In this document: positions 49,335 to 64,000 of the stretch, piece after piece
Numbering within the stretch: the first letter of the stretch is position 1
Layout of the letters: every line of letters begins with the position of its first letter
Assembly (NCBI GenBank): GCA_965153355.1
Contig: OZ231126.1
Location: 9,362,001-9,426,000, forward strand
Reading direction: 5' to 3'
Length of the DNA stretch: 64,000 nucleotides
Source: Flaccisagitta enflata
Taxonomy: Eukaryota > Chaetognatha > Sagittoidea > Aphragmophora
The notes under the pieces: generated by a model
Databases searched by the model: none
Told to the model about the DNA's origin: nothing
The model's input: only the letters and a program-made list of their open reading frames with translations
Translations under genes and position numbers: made by a program

Positions 49335-51757
49335 CTCCCCTCTCTCCTCGGTGGGTTTTCTCCCACTGGTGATGATGTTACTGGCGTTTTGCCCATGATG
49401 ATCTTTCTTCAATCGCTCTTCGAGATTTTTTTTTTAATATGAAGAACAGACTGGCTTTCGACTTTCGATGATCTCGCTCTTTGCATCCGTGGCCTCCCGA
49501 GACCCACGATTACCAAGGATCGTCATCATCATCATCGTCCTCGAGATCGTCATCATCATCATCATCATCATCACCGCGATCTTTGCATCGTCGTCGTCGT
49601 CGTCGTTACTATGATATGAGGGATCTGGGCTTTGATGGATCACAGGTCGTGGCCACATTATGGGTTTTTCGTTGAAAGGTGGTTAGCGGAGAAAAAGAGA
49701 GATCTCCACACTCCTCCAATCCCCCTTCCCTCCGAGCTTCTTTATCTGTATATCACGATATTGCGTGCACCCAATCAATTGAAAATGGGACTCGATTGCG
49801 TGACTTTCTCGGATCGACTTCTCAACTGTACAATTACGACAACTGCGCCTCTCGAATACGGCAGCTACAACTTCCTTATATATCTTTATATTCGGCACTC
49901 AACATGCTATGACAATCCACTCAATTGCAACCACGATTGTAAACGATACCTTATTGACATCCACCTAACCCTCCCTTCTTTTACCAACCTCTCCCTTAGA
50001 TATCTGCCTAGCCCTTCCTTTTTCTAGTACCGAACTACCAACCATCATCTGTCCATATCTCTTCCTCTCCAAGAGCACACACTCTCTGTCGAAAACCCGG
50101 TATGCGCCGCCTCGGATGACCTCAACTTACCATCATTTGTAATTGTATCGATTCACATATTAAAGACCTTTTGAGTTACATCTGATATCACTAGACACTA
50201 GCCCATCTTCCACCCACCGGTCCCAGACCATTCACTAAATAAATCGCAAGTGAATCGTGATCATTTTCTCTCGCTGAAGCGTCTAGGCCTTACCATCTGA
50301 TCGAGCTCTTTTCAGTTTCTGGCGCTGATCTTTTGATAAAAGCCCTTCTAAATGTCGAAGTGGCTCGGATGTTCATGATAAAAGATGCAAATTATGTCTT
50401 CGACGGCTGAGGGATTGCGAGACAGATGACAGGAACGAAACCCGATTATGAGGCTGGAGGCCGACGCATTTTAGAACTAGAAAAAATATCGAGATGATAT
50501 TTATAATATGACATTATTCCTACTTATTTTTTTTATTGATTTTTTGCGACCGTTTTTGTGCTAGATCGATCCCTTGACCGCATTGCCGTGAATGCGGATT
50601 TGAGGGGGTAATAGAGGAACAGTGAGGATGATGGAACCAAACTCCATTTCAAAAGGGGACGAAAACATTCGGAAATTTGAAAAGACAGTGAGAAGAGTTA
50701 TTCACTCGAAAGGAAATTTTTTTTTGAAAGACAGAAAAGCGAAAAAGAGAACAACAGGAAAGGACAGAGAGAGGCTTTCCTTGTTGATGAAATAGGATTT
50801 GCGAAGAATACGCTCTCTCTCTTTCTCTCAACTTTTTTTTTCATATTCTGGAATTGTTTATGGCGTGGCTTACTCTCGTATTTTTTTCTTTTCTTACGTG
50901 GATTTTTAAAACATCTTTTTGTTGACTCATTTCCGTTAGGCTTCTATCGACGATTTTTATAGTCCATGATGAATGTGTTTTTTTTTCTCAAATGGTTTAA
51001 CAACCGCAGTTCACGCGGAGGTCATGAAAATGGTGTGTTCAAACCGTAGTTCACGAAGATGTCATGTCAATGATGTAGTCAATCCAGTTCACGCGAGTGT
51101 CATATTAATGATGTGATCAAACCGTAGTTCACGAAGATGTCGTTGGTGACAATAGTTGGTAGAACATGAGCGACAGGGAAACGTTTAGAACAATGACAAG
51201 CATTAACAGTTGCTTGTCTTTGCATATGTCCTGTGGAGGCGGATTTCAGGGTCGGGGGAGGAGAAGAGAGAAAAAGTTTCGATGTCAGTATCCATCAGAT
51301 GAACAACTGCGTGGACATGACTATAAAAATATATATGGTAATCAATCAACTGCAGGTTAATCGTCTAAGGACACATCTACTTTTATTCTCTATTCTAATA
51401 TCCCGTTTAACACCCTCACTTCTTCATACAAAAACATAAGAAAAAAAGCAAAGTAAAAAAAAAAGTGGTGGGTTAAAGAAAAAAAATCTGATGAGCAATA
51501 AATACACGGAAATAATATCAGTGATTAAAAAGAGAAATAATGATGATAATAGCAATGAGAAGGTCAAAAAAAAAGTCAAAACAAAGCGTAAACTCCTATG
51601 GCTCTTTTTCACAACCAAGAAGGCAGAAATATGGACTCGTGTGAATTTTGATGAGGCTGCTGGAGGAAGCTACGGCAGTGACGGCGGAGGCGGCGGCGAA
51701 ATGGGCGCTCTATAACGCGGCTTAACGTAGATGAAATGACCTTTCCACCTCACGCTC

Positions 51758-51760
<3 letters not shown>
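45851..51760. other. Intergenic, no supported gene
   Basis: AT-rich with few signals. There is a degenerate GCGACGCACC repeat at 47780-47870, a degenerate CGCATCTGCC-like repeat at 48290-48560, a (TC)n run at 49275-49327, and ATC/CGT repeats at 49520-49610 giving a short Ser/Arg frame with no splice or start support. Most of the rest holds nothing I can name. Confidence 0.55.
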
Positions 51761-52045
<285 letters not shown>

Positions 52046-52287
52046 TTGAGTGTTGCGGTGTTGCTAAAAGCTAAAAAAAAAAGGATGAAATTTGTGAAAA
52101 CCGGAAACGGGAAAAACAGAGACAGTTGAGGAAAGGATCTCGGAGTTTGGCCCATTAAAAATTTGGAATGGCACGAGATTCATTGAGACGTAGTCCTCCT
52201 AATCAAAATATATGGTCTCCAAAAAAAGAACCCTTTATACACACTCGAGAGACATTCTACGAATGGAATAAAGGATCATCTTCTTCA

Positions 52288-53069
52288 TCAGTATCCTCTC
52301 CGTATCCTAGCAATTTGGTCGGCTGGGTCGCTACTCGCGGGTGCGCTACTACTCAAGCGACGCTCCTCCTCTCCTCCTCCCGCTCCTAACGGCGGTGGTA
52401 AATAACCGGATCTAAGTGAGTCTCTATCAGTGAGTGCGGTGGCGCCTTGTTGGTCGTCTTCGTCTTCGTCGTCGGAGATTCTCCTCGCCCTCTCGTGCCT
52501 GGCCTTTTGACGTTGACTTCTCCGTTGTTCCGATCGGGTCCGCTTTTCTTCGCTGCCTTTCATTTTGCGGTCGAGGTGTCCGATTCTTTTAATGAGCTGT
52601 TGCCTTCGATGTTCTCGTTGTTGCAGCGTGTAGATTTCCTGCAGTTCCTCCGTCGTGGCCGACTCCAAGTATTCCGGCGTCAACTCTTGAGGGGCCACGT
52701 TGATGCGTTTTTCGATGTCGTTCTCGTCTTGTTGTTTGATGATGGCCAGCTGCTCCTGCAGTTCCCTTTTGCGTCTCGTGATGCGGATTTGTCGTTTCCG
52801 CTCTCGCATGTAGTCGTGCATGAGTTCGTCAATTTCCGCTTGCTCTTGAATCTGTTGCTGCAGTTGCTGGACCAATTCCTCCTCGGCTCGATTCGTCTCT
52901 TGCAACTCGAGGATGCCGCCGTGAATGGCGCTCAGCCTCGACGCCCGAGACGCTCGAGACCCTTGAGACCCGACCGACATCCGGTCATCCTCCACGTCCG
53001 GAGTCTCTTCTCCAGACGCGCTCTGTTGTCGTTGGCGTCGACGTTGTTGTCGTCGTCATTGTCGTTCAT
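52288..53069 (-). CDS. Coiled-coil protein of unknown function, single exon with a 2-nt frame break
   Basis: The open frame runs from 53022 down to the stop at 52288. It encodes a Ser/Gly/Arg start (MSVGSQGSRASRASR) and a long charged, Gln-rich coiled coil with EEELVQQLQQQIQEQAE and many Arg/Glu/Gln heptads. An acidic block, ISDDEDEDD, and a Pro/Gly-Glu tail ending IARIRRGY follow. No family is recognised. The natural ATG at 53069 opens MNDNDDDNNVDANDN in a frame displaced by two bases. The shift falls at an AGAG dinucleotide (53024-53021), so a 2-bp indel there would join the two parts. Alternatively the exon is spliced at CAG|AGC (53022), but the sequence before it lacks a pyrimidine tract. 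It lies 368 bp downstream of the stop of the next gene on the same strand. Confidence 0.72.
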
Positions 53070-53437
53070 TTATGAATAAAGGGGCACATTTTTGTTCGGT
53101 ATTAAGGAGTTGGAGGAGAAGGTGGCAGTGCATGTACCATGTGAAGGTTCGAAGAAGAAACAAGTTTGTGTGATTTATACATTCTTTTGCGAATGGAATA
53201 TTAGCCATAAAAACGATAAAGTGGTAACGGGATTTCGATCAGGCCTACGAGAAAGAAAGCGATATGAAACCCGCCCCCTCTCCGCCTTTCTCAAAAACAA
53301 AATGATGCATAGTATGAATGGGGGTCTTAAAGCTTTGGATTTTATAATTTTCATCATCCTAAATCTAAGGAAGATTGTATAGAGTTTACCCAAAATTGTC
53401 TAAATCTTGTCCATTCTCCCATGCGGGGCTCAAAAGT

Positions 53438-63800
<10,363 letters not shown>

Positions 63801-64000
63801 CTGAGACAACAACAACAACAGACACCAATTCATAATCTGTCTGGTACGTGTTGTTTTGGGAAACATGTTCCACTTTGTTCCAGGGAATGAATAGGTGTTA
63901 ATAATTGATGTGCTGGCTGCTGAACGAAGAAAAAGGGCCATGCCATGCATAACACAATTGTAACACACAAGACCCTTTCCTTGATCCCATCCGAATGTGC

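Noticed and set aside
49472-49675. Ser/Arg-rich frame ending in YYDMRDLGFDGSQ
   Set aside because: It is driven by ATC/CGT microsatellites, with no acceptor or start after the upstream stop.

Overview
The window is animal nuclear DNA. It has spliced protein-coding exons with GT/AG borders, long AT-rich introns, a high density of microsatellites and minisatellites, many short inverted-repeat transposons and one piece of a non-LTR retrotransposon. There are no bacterial operons, rRNA, tRNA or CRISPR arrays. An NFAT5-type Rel protein and a CR1/L2-like reverse transcriptase fit an invertebrate with a repeat-rich genome. I cannot place it to phylum from the sequence alone.

Layout. (1) 3.1-40.9 kb, plus strand: an NFAT5/TonEBP-like transcription factor, rebuilt here as 16 coding exons that join in phase without an internal stop. 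They give 2001 residues, and the N-terminus lies upstream of the window. The Rel homology DNA-binding domain is in exons at 19.6-27.5 kb, the second Rel/IPT domain at 27.8-31.3 kb, and one 3.1-kb exon (37.5-40.6 kb) encodes a Ser/Pro/Ala/Gln-rich putative activation domain. (2) 40.9-52.3 kb: intergenic, mostly minisatellites and foldback transposons. (3) 52.3-53.1 kb, minus strand: a coiled-coil protein gene of unknown function. (4) 53.4-63.8 kb, minus strand: the 3' part of a Pro/Ser/Glu-rich protein in six exons, the last encoding a single C-terminal membrane helix. Its 5' end is outside the window.

Unusual points. Two separate NFAT introns end in tandem arrays of their own 3' splice site: 5 copies at 8.29-8.67 kb and 21 copies at 15.26-17.0 kb. 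Both have an 85-bp period, and in both only the last copy leads into an open exon. Every earlier copy, if read through, meets an in-frame stop at codon 18. A hidden exon at 29.6 kb has the same phases and almost the same length as the last exon of the second Rel domain, so the two could be mutually exclusive. The introns also hold families of hairpin-ended elements that share the architecture (T)nAG + hairpin + GTCC/GTCG array + private tandem repeats + GGCCTTGTTT. Two hAT-like elements have exact 8-bp target duplications, and several near-perfect palindromic elements are present.

How the genes work together: nothing here suggests a shared pathway. NFAT is convergent with the two minus-strand genes. 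No promoter or CpG-island start could be identified; the starts of NFAT and of the membrane-anchored gene appear to lie outside the window.
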